Assembly: GCA_910589595.1 (NCBI GenBank)
Contig: CAJUTM010000017.1
Span: forward strand, 3,160-67,159
Origin: an uncultured Eubacterium sp.
Lineage (GTDB): Bacteria > Bacillota > Clostridia > Lachnospirales > Lachnospiraceae
Reading direction: 5' to 3'
Length of the DNA stretch: 64,000 bases
Part shown: positions 25,393 to 32,895 of the stretch, piece after piece
Layout: every line of letters begins with the position of its first letter
Position numbering within the stretch: position 1 is the first letter of the stretch
Notes under the pieces: model-generated
Databases searched by the model: none
What the model saw: the letters and a program-made list of their open reading frames with translations, nothing else
Told to the model about the DNA's origin: nothing
Program-made: the position numbers and the translations under genes

Positions 25393-25421
25393 TTGTGCTA
25401 TCTTTTTCATTGTTTTATAAT
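25393..25421 (+). promoter_or_regulatory. Probable promoter of the 151-aa gene
   Basis: TTGTGC, a 17-bp spacer and a perfect TATAAT (25416-25421) lie about 30 bp upstream of the start of the gene at 25455, which has its own AGAGAGG ribosome binding site. Confidence 0.5.
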
Positions 25422-25454
25422 AAAAGAAGATAAAACAGAAAGAGAGGTCGTTCT

Positions 25455-25910
25455 ATGTGTTTTGAAAAAAATATCACATCCGGATTCGCTGATTGTCTGC
25501 TAAATGATACCCGTGAAAATCTCATATTTTGGAGTTGCGTCGGAGATTTTGGTGGTGAATATCATTCCATTGATTTCAGAGATATTAATGAACCTCTTGA
25601 AAAATGGATTTCCCAAAATCCATTTGCTCTAAATGGGTGGGAAGACATGTATGTTGCAAATGTTATGTCGGGATTTGTCTTTCTGGTAAAAACGGACAAT
25701 TTACCGCCCCGGTACCAGCTTTACATACAACCTGACAGTGATAGTAATATATGCTTAGTTAATTGTTCCGAAAAAGTTTTAAAAGAGTTGTATGCTGCAG
25801 TCAGCCAAAATCTGAATATCTTATACGATAAAATTTCCGACTTTATGGAATGTTACTTTGCCAGACGAGCTAATCATCTGGAAGAAATTTATGAACCGCC
25901 TTGCAAATAG
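25455..25910 (+). CDS. Hypothetical cytoplasmic protein
   Basis: This 151-aa acidic protein (MCFEKNITSGFADCLLNDTR...) has no signal peptide or membrane helix. The pattern of short beta strands followed by a C-terminal helix (KVLKELYAAVSQNLNILYDK) is seen in immunity-like and accessory proteins, without a firm match. It is the only plus-strand gene in the element part of the window. It overlaps the end of the opposing gene at 25870-26214 by 41 nt, so their messages would be complementary at the 3' ends. Confidence 0.6.
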   Translation: MCFEKNITSGFADCLLNDTRENLIFWSCVGDFGGEYHSIDFRDINEPLEKWISQNPFALNGWEDMYVANVMSGFVFLVKTDNLPPRYQLYIQPDSDSNICLVNCSEKVLKELYAAVSQNLNILYDKISDFMECYFARRANHLEEIYEPPCK

Positions 25911-26214
25911 CACTCTCCAATTCACTCAGGATTTCCTGTGAAAGAGCCTTACTCGAATCACAGGAAATCTTTTTATTTTTTCCTGTCTGAATATCAATCA
26001 TTGAGAATACTGCACTTAAATATCCTTGTGCACGATAATAATCCTTTATATCAACAGGAATGGTTTTGTAAAGTTTTCCTACGCGTTTCTCCAATCTTTT
26101 TTCATCCAGAATTTGCTTCAGCCATTCTGATGAATACTTAGGATAACACTCATCTGTTTTCTCTTCTAATTGTTTTATTACATCTTCCACATATGGCAAT
26201 ATAATATGATTCAT
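25870..26214 (-). CDS. Hypothetical protein, convergent with the 151-aa gene
   Basis: This 114-aa helical protein (MNHIILPYVEDVIKQLEEKT...) contains SSEWLKQILDEKRLEKRVGK and a DYYRAQGYLSAVFSMIDIQT segment. It has no recognisable catalytic motif. AAAGGAG lies near 26220 upstream of the start. The 41-nt 3' overlap with the opposing gene is unusual in a window where most convergent genes end without overlap. Confidence 0.55.
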   Translation of the reverse strand: MNHIILPYVEDVIKQLEEKTDECYPKYSSEWLKQILDEKRLEKRVGKLYKTIPVDIKDYYRAQGYLSAVFSMIDIQTGKNKKISCDSSKALSQEILSELESAICKAVHKFLPDD

Positions 26215-26282
26215 TTACATTGACTCCTTTCTGTAACAATTACAAGTTCCTATTGTACTCATATTGATTTTCCATTCAGACT

Positions 26283-26558
26283 TCACGGTACATAGGTTTC
26301 ACTCTTCCACCCACACTTTTGGCAATCGTAAAAAGCACACTGATAATCATGTTGCGCGGTTTTGTATAATGAGGCCAGAATCTTATTACTTGGCTTATAT
26401 ATTCTTCTTCCCTTTAAATCCCTGATGATTTCCTTACCTTTCATATCAAATTGTACAGTTATCGGGAACTGCTTCCAGAGAATTACTTTTGTACTTCCAC
26501 ATTTTGGACAACAATTCCCATTCTCCAAACCCGTAATAGGTATTTTATTAGTCTTCAT
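26283..26558 (-). CDS. Small zinc-ribbon protein
   Basis: This 91-aa protein has two CxxC pairs, CPKCG near residue 17 and CQKCG near residue 79, plus a Cys at about 74, so it can bind one zinc. A basic middle region (KGKEIIRDLKGRRIYKPSNK) could touch nucleic acid. Its start overlaps the stop of the 43-aa gene by 4 nt (ATGA), so both are cotranslated. Function unknown. Confidence 0.6.
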   Translation of the reverse strand: MKTNKIPITGLENGNCCPKCGSTKVILWKQFPITVQFDMKGKEIIRDLKGRRIYKPSNKILASLYKTAQHDYQCAFYDCQKCGWKSETYVP

Positions 26559-26686
26559 TCTTTTCTTTCTCCTTTTGGGTTTGTAGAATTTATTCTTTTC
26601 TTATTTTCAATCAATATTTTATCTATTTCCTGTACACTTAATTTTTTTAATCTTTTCAATATCTTGTAATTAATCTTCATCTTCAT
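26555..26686 (-). CDS. 43-aa basic peptide
   Basis: A short frame, MKMKINYKILKRLKKLSVQE and onwards, starts 7 nt behind AGGAG and ends in a 4-nt overlap with the zinc-ribbon gene. It is strongly basic at the N-terminus. It may be a small DNA-binding or leader peptide. Support is the ribosome binding site and the coupled overlap. Confidence 0.5.
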   Translation of the reverse strand: MKMKINYKILKRLKKLSVQEIDKILIENKKRINSTNPKGERKE

Positions 26687-26742
26687 TGATAATCTCCTTT
26701 TTGTCGTGAATACTTGTTTTCGTGAGTGCGTTCCATATTTTT

Positions 26743-26904
26743 CTATTTCTGCCTTTCCATTGCCTCCCGACATTCTTCCACTGTGCCGATTGCTCGATAC
26801 TGCTGGATTTCCTTAATCGCTTTGATGCCTACAAAAGCTGCCTGTCCTAATGGCGTACATAATGTTGTATCTCCTAACATCCTCATTGCTTCTTTTTCCG
26901 TCAT
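26743..26904 (-). CDS. 53-aa small protein
   Basis: A frame of 53 codons (MTEKEAMRMLGDTTLCTPLG...) starts 6 nt behind GGAGGGT and stops at 26743. It is a compact helical peptide with one Cys. It is the first gene of the small minus-strand cluster at the right end of the element and lies downstream of a strong dyad at 26986-27023. Family not recognised. Confidence 0.55.
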   Translation of the reverse strand: MTEKEAMRMLGDTTLCTPLGQAAFVGIKAIKEIQQYRAIGTVEECREAMERQK

Positions 26905-26985
26905 TCCGTACCCTCCATTTCTGCCAACTCATTTGCCATTTTTTGTACACTTTTCAAGTGATTATGCAAAAATTAAACAAAAAAA

Positions 26986-27023
26986 TAGCGCGAATACGCT
27001 ATCTATTAGCTATATTCGCACTA
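26986..27023. repeat. Strong dyad next to a minus-strand -10 box
   Basis: Arms 26986-26996 and 27013-27023 match over 11 bp with one mismatch, and inner arms GCTA/TAGC (26998-27001, 27007-27010) extend the stem. A TATAAT on the minus strand (27025-27030) directly precedes it, and on that strand the stem is followed by seven T. It could be an operator, an attenuator, or the junction between element and chromosome. Confidence 0.6.
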
Positions 27024-27097
27024 AATTATACTATTTGCAAATTCTTCTCCGAGATGGTGCAAAACGTAAAATTCGGGCATTTCTTCCCGAAAAAACT

Positions 27098-27125
27098 TTG
27101 AATATAAGGGAAAAAATGGTATACT
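27098..27125 (+). promoter_or_regulatory. Promoter of the PsiE-like gene
   Basis: TTGAAT (27098-27103), a 16-bp spacer and TATACT (27120-27125) lie 55 bp upstream of the gene start. A small perfect hairpin TTCGGG/CCCGAA (about 27073-27092) lies just before the -35 box. Confidence 0.6.
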
Positions 27126-27180
27126 GAACTTACTGATTGTATAAAATGGAACGACTTATAATACAGATTAGGGAGGATTT

Positions 27181-27591
27181 ATGACAGACAAATTACGAAA
27201 ATACGGAAATAAGTTAGGTGAAATTTTAGAGCGTTTCATGGCAATTATCGTGATTGCGGCCGTCATTATTGCCATCATTTCCCTGTGGGAGCCTTTTTAC
27301 AACTTTTGGATGCAGCGGACGGAGACGGCTTCGCTCCGCAGTTTTATGGAACGGGTACTGGATATCATTATCGGCATTGAGCTATTCAAAATGCTCTGCC
27401 GTCCGGGAGCCGGAACCGTGTTGGAAGTGATGATGTTTTGTATTTCCCGACATATGATTGTACACGAAACTTCCGCACTGGAAAATCTGCTGACAATTGT
27501 CGGCGTCGCCTTAGTGATTATCATCCGCAAGATTTTTGTCTCCCCGAAAGAATCCGATTCCTTTTCCTCTACGGTAGAAAAAGAGGAATAA
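27181..27591 (+). CDS. Four-helix membrane protein, PsiE-like
   Basis: This 136-aa protein has hydrophobic segments at about residues 19-38, 58-72, 80-90 and 100-118. It contains IIGIELFKMLCRPGAGTVLE and FCISRHMIVHETSALENLLT, which resemble the conserved middle of phosphate-starvation-inducible PsiE family proteins. It is monocistronic, with its own promoter and a strong terminator. It appears to be the first chromosomal gene after the element. Biochemical role unknown. Confidence 0.6.
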   Translation: MTDKLRKYGNKLGEILERFMAIIVIAAVIIAIISLWEPFYNFWMQRTETASLRSFMERVLDIIIGIELFKMLCRPGAGTVLEVMMFCISRHMIVHETSALENLLTIVGVALVIIIRKIFVSPKESDSFSSTVEKEE

Positions 27592-27617
27592 GCGTCCATA
27601 TGCTTATTCCTCTTTTT
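27578..27617. terminator. Bidirectional terminator between PsiE-like gene and rubrerythrin
   Basis: Perfect 16-bp arms (27578-27593 and 27602-27617), AAAAAGAGG.../...CCTCTTTTT with a loop of 8, give U-runs on both strands and serve the two convergent genes. Confidence 0.92.
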
Positions 27618-27642
27618 ATTTCATTATTCTGCCGTTTTTCTC

Positions 27643-28185
27643 TTAGCTAAAATATCTCTTCAGCAAGCCCTCAAATGCTTTTCCATGTCTTGCCTCGTCT
27701 CTTGCCATTTCATGTACGGTGTCATGGATGGCATCCAAATCTGCTGCCTTAGCTCTCTTGGCAAGGTCAAATTTACCTGCGGTAGCGCCATTCTCTGCGT
27801 CAACACGCATTTCCAGATTCTTCTTTGTGGAATCGGTAACTACTTCTCCGAGCAATTCTGCGAACTTAGCCGCATGCTCTGCCTCTTCCCAAGCGGCTTT
27901 CTCATAGTACAAACCAACTTCCGGATAACCCTCGCGGTGAGCAACACGCGCCATAGCCAGATACATACCTACCTCGGAGCACTCACCCTCAAAGTTTGCA
28001 CGCAGGTCAGCGACAATATCCTCGCTCACGCCTTTGGCAACACCTACTACATGCTCTGCTGCCCATTCTCTCTCGCCATCCTGTAACTTGAACTTCTCTG
28101 CCGGAGCTTTACATACCGGACACTGCTCCGGTGCGCTTTCTCCCTCGTAAACATAACCACATACGGTACATACAAATTTTTTCAT
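27643..28185 (-). CDS. rbr: Reverse rubrerythrin (N-terminal rubredoxin domain)
   Basis: This 180-aa protein has a rubredoxin-type iron site at the N-terminus (CTVCGY near 6-9 and CPVCKAP near 22-25). A ferritin-like four-helix domain follows, with Glu/His ligands in FEGECSEVG, EEAEHAAKF and ARDEARHGKAF. In ordinary rubrerythrin the rubredoxin domain is at the C-terminus; this order is the reverse type of obligate anaerobes. It reduces hydrogen peroxide, and in clostridia also oxygen, with electrons from NADH via rubredoxin. It lies 32 bp downstream of the PerR-type gene and is probably in the same operon. Confidence 0.92.
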   Translation of the reverse strand: MKKFVCTVCGYVYEGESAPEQCPVCKAPAEKFKLQDGEREWAAEHVVGVAKGVSEDIVADLRANFEGECSEVGMYLAMARVAHREGYPEVGLYYEKAAWEEAEHAAKFAELLGEVVTDSTKKNLEMRVDAENGATAGKFDLAKRAKAADLDAIHDTVHEMARDEARHGKAFEGLLKRYFS

Positions 28186-28217
28186 GATAAATTCTCTCCT
28201 TATATATTATTTTTTTA

Positions 28218-28628
28218 TTATAACCGCTTTCCATTCGATTTAAACGGTTTTAAACACTTTTCGCAGGCGCCGTAGAAATAGATTTCATGTCCGTCTATCC
28301 GTCCTGCAAAGTTTCTTTTTGCCTCTTCGTCAACCTGCTCGATGGATACCATCTCGAGGTCAATTACCACACCGCACTGGCGGCAGATAAAATGGTTGTG
28401 TGGTTGTATCGTGGCATCATAATGTTCCACACCATCTCCACAATTCAAACGGAGTATCTCCCCCTGCTCTACTAACAGGTTTAAATTCCGATACACCGTT
28501 CCCAAACTGATTTTAGGAAACTCTTTGCGGATTTCCGTATAAACGTTTTCCGCTGTAGGATGGGAGTTCGTGGAACGCAAGTAAATTAAAACAGCTTCCC
28601 GCTGTCTGCTATACTTCTGACCTGACAT
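28218..28628 (-). CDS. perR: PerR-type Fur family regulator
   Basis: This 136-aa protein has a winged helix with SRQREAVLIYLRSTNSHPTA and KISLGTVYRNLNLLVEQGEI and the zinc site CRQCG...CEKC. Histidine-rich HYDATIQPHNHFIC provides the regulatory metal ligands. PerR senses peroxide by metal-catalysed histidine oxidation and represses peroxide defence genes. Start at 28628 is behind AAAGGAG; a longer frame would run through the operator. The adjacent rubrerythrin gene supports PerR over Fur or Zur. Confidence 0.88.
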   Translation of the reverse strand: MSGQKYSRQREAVLIYLRSTNSHPTAENVYTEIRKEFPKISLGTVYRNLNLLVEQGEILRLNCGDGVEHYDATIQPHNHFICRQCGVVIDLEMVSIEQVDEEAKRNFAGRIDGHEIYFYGACEKCLKPFKSNGKRL

Positions 28629-28644
28629 TGTCCACGCTCCTTTA

Positions 28645-28667
28645 ATAATAGTAATGATTACTGTTAT
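28645..28667. promoter_or_regulatory. PerR-like operator
   Basis: A 23-bp palindrome, 11-bp arms ATAATAGTAAT and ATTACTGTTAT around one base with one mismatch, lies 17 bp upstream of the perR start. It matches the AT-rich inverted pattern of Per boxes and suggests autoregulation of the perR-rbr operon. Confidence 0.75.
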
Positions 28668-28838
28668 TATGATACACGTAACCGGCAGGTTTGTCAAGCT
28701 AAATTATTTTTATTTTTTTATTATGAAACTTTTTCATCATAAAAATACTGAAAAACAGCAGTTATTTCATAACTTTTTCTGTCACATTCGACACTTTTCT
28801 ACATAAATATAAGATAACAAAAAAATTAAGGAGTTTCT

Positions 28839-29081
28839 ATGAAGCTTTCTAACAAACCATTAGCAATGGCTTATGTCCCATGGCAGCCTTTTGAAAATGT
28901 TTTAGAAGCCAGCTGCGGACTCAAACAGGGTACGGTCTTTGAAGATCTGATTTTCCCGTTTGTCGGCGCGCAGGCTGCCTGTCAGGCAAAGAAAATGTCA
29001 CAGCAGCCACATTCTAATTCCTGTGGCTGTGCACAGTCAAAACCACAAAAATGCTCCTACGGAAGGAGATGCGGCTATTGA
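28839..29081 (+). CDS. cotJA: Spore coat protein CotJA
   Basis: This 80-aa protein contains LAMAYVPWQPFENVLEASCG and LKQGTVFEDLIFPFVG, the CotJA core, then a Cys/Gln/Lys-rich tail. CotJ proteins are made in the mother cell under SigE and lie in the inner spore coat. AAGGAG lies at the right distance from the ATG. I see no clear sigma-A promoter upstream. The AT-rich CATAAATATAAG near 28803 may be part of a sporulation promoter. Confidence 0.88.
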   Translation: MKLSNKPLAMAYVPWQPFENVLEASCGLKQGTVFEDLIFPFVGAQAACQAKKMSQQPHSNSCGCAQSKPQKCSYGRRCGY

Positions 29082-29344
29082 TGAATACTATGATTTCACG
29101 GGAAAAGGCAATGCAATATGTTCAGGAGACATGTTTCGCCGTACTGGATGCAGGCCTCTATCTCGACACTCATCCATGTGATGAAAAAGCAATGGATTAT
29201 TATAACAAATATCAGCAGATGTACAAGGAAGCTGTTCGCGATTACGAAGAACACTTTGGCCCGATACGGGTTAATGGCGTCAACACATGCGACGGCTGGA
29301 CTTGGACAGAGGGCCCTTGGCCTTGGGAAGGGGGTTGTTCTTAA
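29081..29344 (+). CDS. cotJB: Spore coat protein CotJB
   Basis: This 87-aa protein (MNTMISREKAMQYVQETCFA...) has the helical CotJB core with LDTHPCDEKAMDYYNKYQQM and ends in a Trp/Pro-rich tail (GWTWTEGPWPWEGG). Its ATG overlaps the cotJA stop by one base and its stop overlaps the cotJC start by one base, so the three are translated as a coupled operon. Confidence 0.9.
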   Translation: MNTMISREKAMQYVQETCFAVLDAGLYLDTHPCDEKAMDYYNKYQQMYKEAVRDYEEHFGPIRVNGVNTCDGWTWTEGPWPWEGGCS

Positions 29345-29952
29345 TGTGGACGTATGAAAAACATCTGCAATATCCGGTAAATATTACCAAAACAAATGCC
29401 CAACTGGCAAAAGTAATATTGACGCAATTTGGTGGCCCCGACGGGGAGCTTGCCGCTTCCCATCGTTACCTGTCGCAGCGTTATTCAATGTCAAACCGCA
29501 AGGTTGCCGGTGTACTGACGGATATCGGTACGGAAGAAATGGCGCACTTTGAAATGATTTGTGCCATTGTCCACCAATTGACAAAAGATTTAACGCCGGA
29601 ACAAATTAAGGAACAGGGTTTTGCCGATTATTATGTAGACCACACTCTCGCACTTTGGCCTCAGGCTGCTGCCGGCATTCCGTTTAATGCCTGCGAATTC
29701 CAATCCAAGGGCGACCCTATTACCGATTTGACAGAAGACCTCGCGGCAGAACAGAAAGCCCGCACAACTTATGATAACATTCTTCGTCTTGTTAAAGATC
29801 CGGAAGTTTGCGAGCCAATCCGCTTTCTCCGCCAACGGGAGTTAGTACACTTCCAGCGTTTCGGTGAAGCTCTCCGGCTGATACAAGATGATTTGAACAA
29901 GAAGAACTTCTACGCATACAATCCTGAATTTGATAAAAACTGCTGTAAATAA
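29344..29952 (+). CDS. cotJC: Spore coat protein CotJC, manganese catalase family
   Basis: This 202-aa protein has the ferritin-like Mn-catalase fold. Metal-ligand motifs are visible in PDGELAASHRYLSQRYS, DIGTEEMAHFEMI, LAAEQKARTTYDNIL and RQRELVHFQRFGEAL. The start chosen shares a base with the cotJB stop. In the spore coat it may remove peroxide and help cross-linking. Confidence 0.92.
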   Translation: MWTYEKHLQYPVNITKTNAQLAKVILTQFGGPDGELAASHRYLSQRYSMSNRKVAGVLTDIGTEEMAHFEMICAIVHQLTKDLTPEQIKEQGFADYYVDHTLALWPQAAAGIPFNACEFQSKGDPITDLTEDLAAEQKARTTYDNILRLVKDPEVCEPIRFLRQRELVHFQRFGEALRLIQDDLNKKNFYAYNPEFDKNCCK

Positions 29953-29975
29953 AAATTAACTAATCCAATGTTTCC

Positions 29976-30014
29976 AAAGGCGACCGCACTCCTATTGGAG
30001 GGCGGCCGCCTTTT
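29976..30014. terminator. Bidirectional terminator cotJC/hxlR-type gene
   Basis: Arms 29976-29987 and 30002-30013 (AAAGGCG.CCGC / GCGGCCGCCTTT, one mismatch) with T-runs on both sides lie between the two convergent genes and cover the last codons of the regulator. Confidence 0.85.
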
Positions 30015-30321
30015 GTTTATATTCCGTTCCCCATTCTACCATAGCGTCCAAAATCGGTTTCAGGCTATATCCTGTTTCCGTTAAAGTGTATTCCACCCGC
30101 GGCGGCACTTCCGCATATACTTTACGAGTCAGCAGACCACTATCTTCCATGGAACGCAAGTTTGCCGTTAAAACCTTTTGAGAAACATTCCCTACTGATT
30201 TTTTTAGTTCTCCAAACCGTTTCGTACCGTCTAGCAAATCACGAATAATTAAAACTTTCCAACGGTCACTGATAAGCATTAACGTCGCTTCTACCGGACA
30301 GGCAGGTAATTTTTTTTCCAT
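29992..30321 (-). CDS. HxlR family transcriptional regulator
   Basis: This 109-aa winged-helix protein has the family opening CPVEATLMLISDRWKVLIIR and the wing region RVEYTLTETGYSLKPILDAM. HxlR proteins often sense reactive aldehydes, quinones or disulfide stress through a conserved N-terminal Cys, here Cys in LPACPV. It is divergent from an NAD(P)-binding oxidoreductase gene that it probably controls. An upstream ATG at 30333 is an alternative start. Confidence 0.88.
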   Translation of the reverse strand: MEKKLPACPVEATLMLISDRWKVLIIRDLLDGTKRFGELKKSVGNVSQKVLTANLRSMEDSGLLTRKVYAEVPPRVEYTLTETGYSLKPILDAMVEWGTEYKQKAAALQ

Positions 30322-30356
30322 AAAAACCCCCATTTCTTCACAATTGTTTCTTTTTG

Positions 30357-30383
30357 GTAACTATGGCACAATAAAGTGCTTAC
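30357..30383. promoter_or_regulatory. Candidate HxlR operator between divergent genes
   Basis: GTAA-N5-GCAC-AATAAA-GTGC-TTAC forms an imperfect dyad centred near 30372, upstream of a TATAAT at 30410-30415 for the oxidoreductase. Position and symmetry fit a regulator dimer site. Confidence 0.45.
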
Positions 30384-30478
30384 TTTACGTTTTTTCCCTA
30401 CGGATATATTATAATCTCAAGAGCGGGAAAAAGCAAACCGCAAACAAAATCAAAAACAAAAAACAGGAGGAATGAACT

Positions 30479-31108
30479 ATGAAAATCGCAGTTATTTGTG
30501 CAAATGGCAAAGAGGGAAAGTTAATTGTTGAGGAAGCTATCACAAAAGGGGCAGACGTCACCGCTGTTGTCCGTGGTGAGAACCAATCAAAGGCAACAAA
30601 AGTTATTCAGAAAGATTTGTTTGATTTAACAGTTACCGATTTGGAGGACTTTGATGTTGTCATTGACGCTTTCGGAGCATGGACGCCGGAAACCCTGCCG
30701 CAGCACAGCACTTCTCTAAAACACCTTTGCGACCTTGTTAGTGGAAAAGAAACAAGGCTTCTCGTTGTCGGCGGCGCAGGCAGCCTGTATGTAAATCCGG
30801 AACATACCGTACAGGTAATGGACGGAGCAGATTTTCCGGAAGTGTTCAAACCGCTTGCTTCCCATATGGGCAAGGCACTTGATGAGCTTCGTACGAGAAC
30901 AGATGTAAAATGGACGTATATCAGTCCTGCCGGAGATTTTCAGGCAGACGGGGCTAAAAGTGGAAAATACATCTTAGGCGGTGAAGAATTGACATTGAAC
31001 GCCAGAGGAGAAAGCGTAATCAGTTATGCCGACTATGCAGTGGCTATGGTTGATGAAGCATTGAATGGGGACCACATTCAGCAGAGAATTTCCGTTGTAG
31101 CGGAATAA
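30479..31108 (+). CDS. NAD(P)-binding oxidoreductase (atypical SDR)
   Basis: This 209-aa Rossmann protein starts MKIAVICANGKEGKLIVEEA, a dinucleotide-binding motif of the atypical SDR type (GxxGxxG variant). It continues with DVVIDAFGAWTPE and RLLVVGGAGSLYV and DVKWTYISPAGDFQADG. Relatives (YwnB-like, BLVRB-like) reduce quinones or flavins, but the substrate is not predictable. AGGAGG precedes the start. Divergence from the HxlR gene suggests induction by electrophile stress. Confidence 0.85.
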   Translation: MKIAVICANGKEGKLIVEEAITKGADVTAVVRGENQSKATKVIQKDLFDLTVTDLEDFDVVIDAFGAWTPETLPQHSTSLKHLCDLVSGKETRLLVVGGAGSLYVNPEHTVQVMDGADFPEVFKPLASHMGKALDELRTRTDVKWTYISPAGDFQADGAKSGKYILGGEELTLNARGESVISYADYAVAMVDEALNGDHIQQRISVVAE

Positions 31109-31159
31109 GCAGATTAGTAAAGAAATCTGCCCCCAGCAGGCAATTGAAAGGAGAACCCT

Positions 31160-31933
31160 ATGACACAGACAGAACGACTTCTTTTTTTGATACGCTATCT
31201 GATAAACGAAAATAACCAGCTAACATCCATCGATATTCCCGCGGAGGACATGGCAAGAAAGCGGCTGTTGCGCTCCCTTATGAACATTCGCCCGCCAAAA
31301 GCAGTTTCCGGAGAGTTTTTAGAAATACAGAATGAATATCTGCAGGAAGAGTGTAACCGCAAAGGAGTTATTTCTCCCGACAACCTCTCATCTGCAGAGC
31401 AGGGAATTTACTTGTGGCAGGGAGATATTACCCGTCTGACCGCAGACGCTATCGTAAATGCGGCGAACAGCGCCCTGTTAGGCTGCTTTGTTCCCTGTCA
31501 CGGCTGTATTGACAATGCGATTCATTCTGCCGCAGGGGTTGAACTTCGTCTGGAATGTTCCCGTATCATGGAGAAGCAGCGCACAAAAGAGCCTGTGGGA
31601 AGAGCCAAAATCACCAAGGCCTTTAATCTCCCCTGCCGATATGTTCTTCACACGGTCGGCCCGATAATACACGGCAAAGTCACAAAAAAAGATTGTGCGT
31701 TGCTGGCCGACTGTTACCGCTCCTGTCTGGCTCTTGCCACGTCATATCAGTTAAAAAGTATTGCTTTTTGCTGTATTTCTACGGGAGAGTTTCATTTCCC
31801 CAATGAAAAAGCGGCTGAAATAGCAATACAGACGGTGCGGGATTTTCAAAAGAATAACCAGAATAGTCCGGAGGTGATTTTCAATGTATTTAAAGACAGC
31901 GACTACCAAATCTACAAACAGCTATTGGGATAG
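31160..31933 (+). CDS. Zinc-containing macrodomain ADP-ribosyl hydrolase
   Basis: This 257-aa protein has an N-terminal helical part (about 1-80) and a macrodomain (about 85-257) with GDITRLTADAIVNAANSALL and CFVPCHGCIDNAIHSAAG. The Cys/His residues in the latter are the zinc site of the Zn-macro class. Such enzymes remove ADP-ribose placed on proteins by class M sirtuins. The gene overlaps the sirtuin gene by 50 nt, so the two form a writer-eraser pair. A GGAG site precedes the start. Confidence 0.9.
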   Translation: MTQTERLLFLIRYLINENNQLTSIDIPAEDMARKRLLRSLMNIRPPKAVSGEFLEIQNEYLQEECNRKGVISPDNLSSAEQGIYLWQGDITRLTADAIVNAANSALLGCFVPCHGCIDNAIHSAAGVELRLECSRIMEKQRTKEPVGRAKITKAFNLPCRYVLHTVGPIIHGKVTKKDCALLADCYRSCLALATSYQLKSIAFCCISTGEFHFPNEKAAEIAIQTVRDFQKNNQNSPEVIFNVFKDSDYQIYKQLLG

Positions 31934-32795
31934 CAGGAAGACAGGGCATTCCCTGAAACAGGCAGCGGCGATGATGAAACGTGCCGACGCCGTTGTAATC
32001 GGCGCGGGCGCAGGGTTGTCTGCTTCTGCCGGATTTACTTATTCCGGAAAACGCTTTCACGATAACTTTGCAGATTTTATCGAGGCATACGGATTTGAAG
32101 ATATGTATTCGGCAGGTTTCTATCCATTCGCAACATTAGAAGAATATTGGGCATATTGGAGCCGTTACATTTATATAAACCGTTATCAGAATGCGCCTAA
32201 ATCCGTCTACGGCGATTTGTACAATCTGGTACGCGACAAAGACTATTTTGTTTTGACAACCAATGTTGACCACTGTTTTCAAAAGGCGAGGTTCGATAAA
32301 CAGCGGCTGTTTTATACACAGGGTGATTACGGGTTATGGCAGTGCTCAAAACCGTGTCACGACAAGACTTATGATAACGAAGCTACTGTGAAAAGAATGG
32401 TTGCCGAACAGAAAAATATGCGCATTCCGTCTGAACTGATTCCGCACTGTCCTGTCTGCGGCGCACCAATGGCAATGAATTTGCGGGCCGACCATACCTT
32501 TGTCGAAGACGACGGCTGGCACATGGCAGCCGAACGCTATCAGGACTTTATACGCCGCCACAAAAACTCGAAAATTTTATATCTGGAACTTGGTGTTGGC
32601 AGTAACACTCCGGCCATTATAAAATACCCGTTCTGGCAGATGACGGCGGAAAACCCAAATGCCACTTATATCTGTATCAATTATGAGGAAGCGATATGCC
32701 CACAGGAAATTAAAAAACAGGCGATATGTATAGACGGGGATATCGGGACTGTTTTAAAGCAGTATTTCATATGTGTAGTACAAAAAAATGTGTAA
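31884..32795 (+). CDS. Class M sirtuin (SirTM), protein ADP-ribosyltransferase
   Basis: This 303-aa protein has the sirtuin NAD site GAGAGLSASAGFTYSG (40-55). The catalytic region has TTNVDHCF (Asn127) and TQGDYG, where the catalytic His of deacetylases is replaced by Gln146. Zinc ligands are in QCSKPC (154, 158) and CPVC. This His-to-Gln change marks class M sirtuins, known to ADP-ribosylate lipoylated GcvH-L in Staphylococcus and Streptococcus. Its start lies behind GGAGGTGATTTT within the macrodomain gene. The usual GcvH-L and LplA2 genes are not adjacent here, so the target protein is open. Confidence 0.88.
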   Translation: MYLKTATTKSTNSYWDSRKTGHSLKQAAAMMKRADAVVIGAGAGLSASAGFTYSGKRFHDNFADFIEAYGFEDMYSAGFYPFATLEEYWAYWSRYIYINRYQNAPKSVYGDLYNLVRDKDYFVLTTNVDHCFQKARFDKQRLFYTQGDYGLWQCSKPCHDKTYDNEATVKRMVAEQKNMRIPSELIPHCPVCGAPMAMNLRADHTFVEDDGWHMAAERYQDFIRRHKNSKILYLELGVGSNTPAIIKYPFWQMTAENPNATYICINYEEAICPQEIKKQAICIDGDIGTVLKQYFICVVQKNV

Positions 32796-32820
32796 ATGCA
32801 CAAAAAATAGGAATACTATC

Positions 32821-32849
32821 TTGAAAAAGCATTATATTTATATTAAAAT
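32821..32849 (+). promoter_or_regulatory. Promoter of the DUF4143 ATPase gene
   Basis: TTGAAA (32821-32826), a 17-bp spacer and TAAAAT (32844-32849) lie about 47 bp upstream of the start. Confidence 0.55.
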
Positions 32850-32895
32850 ATAATTACTAAAAAGTGTGCGTTACACGAAAACAAGGAGCGAATAA

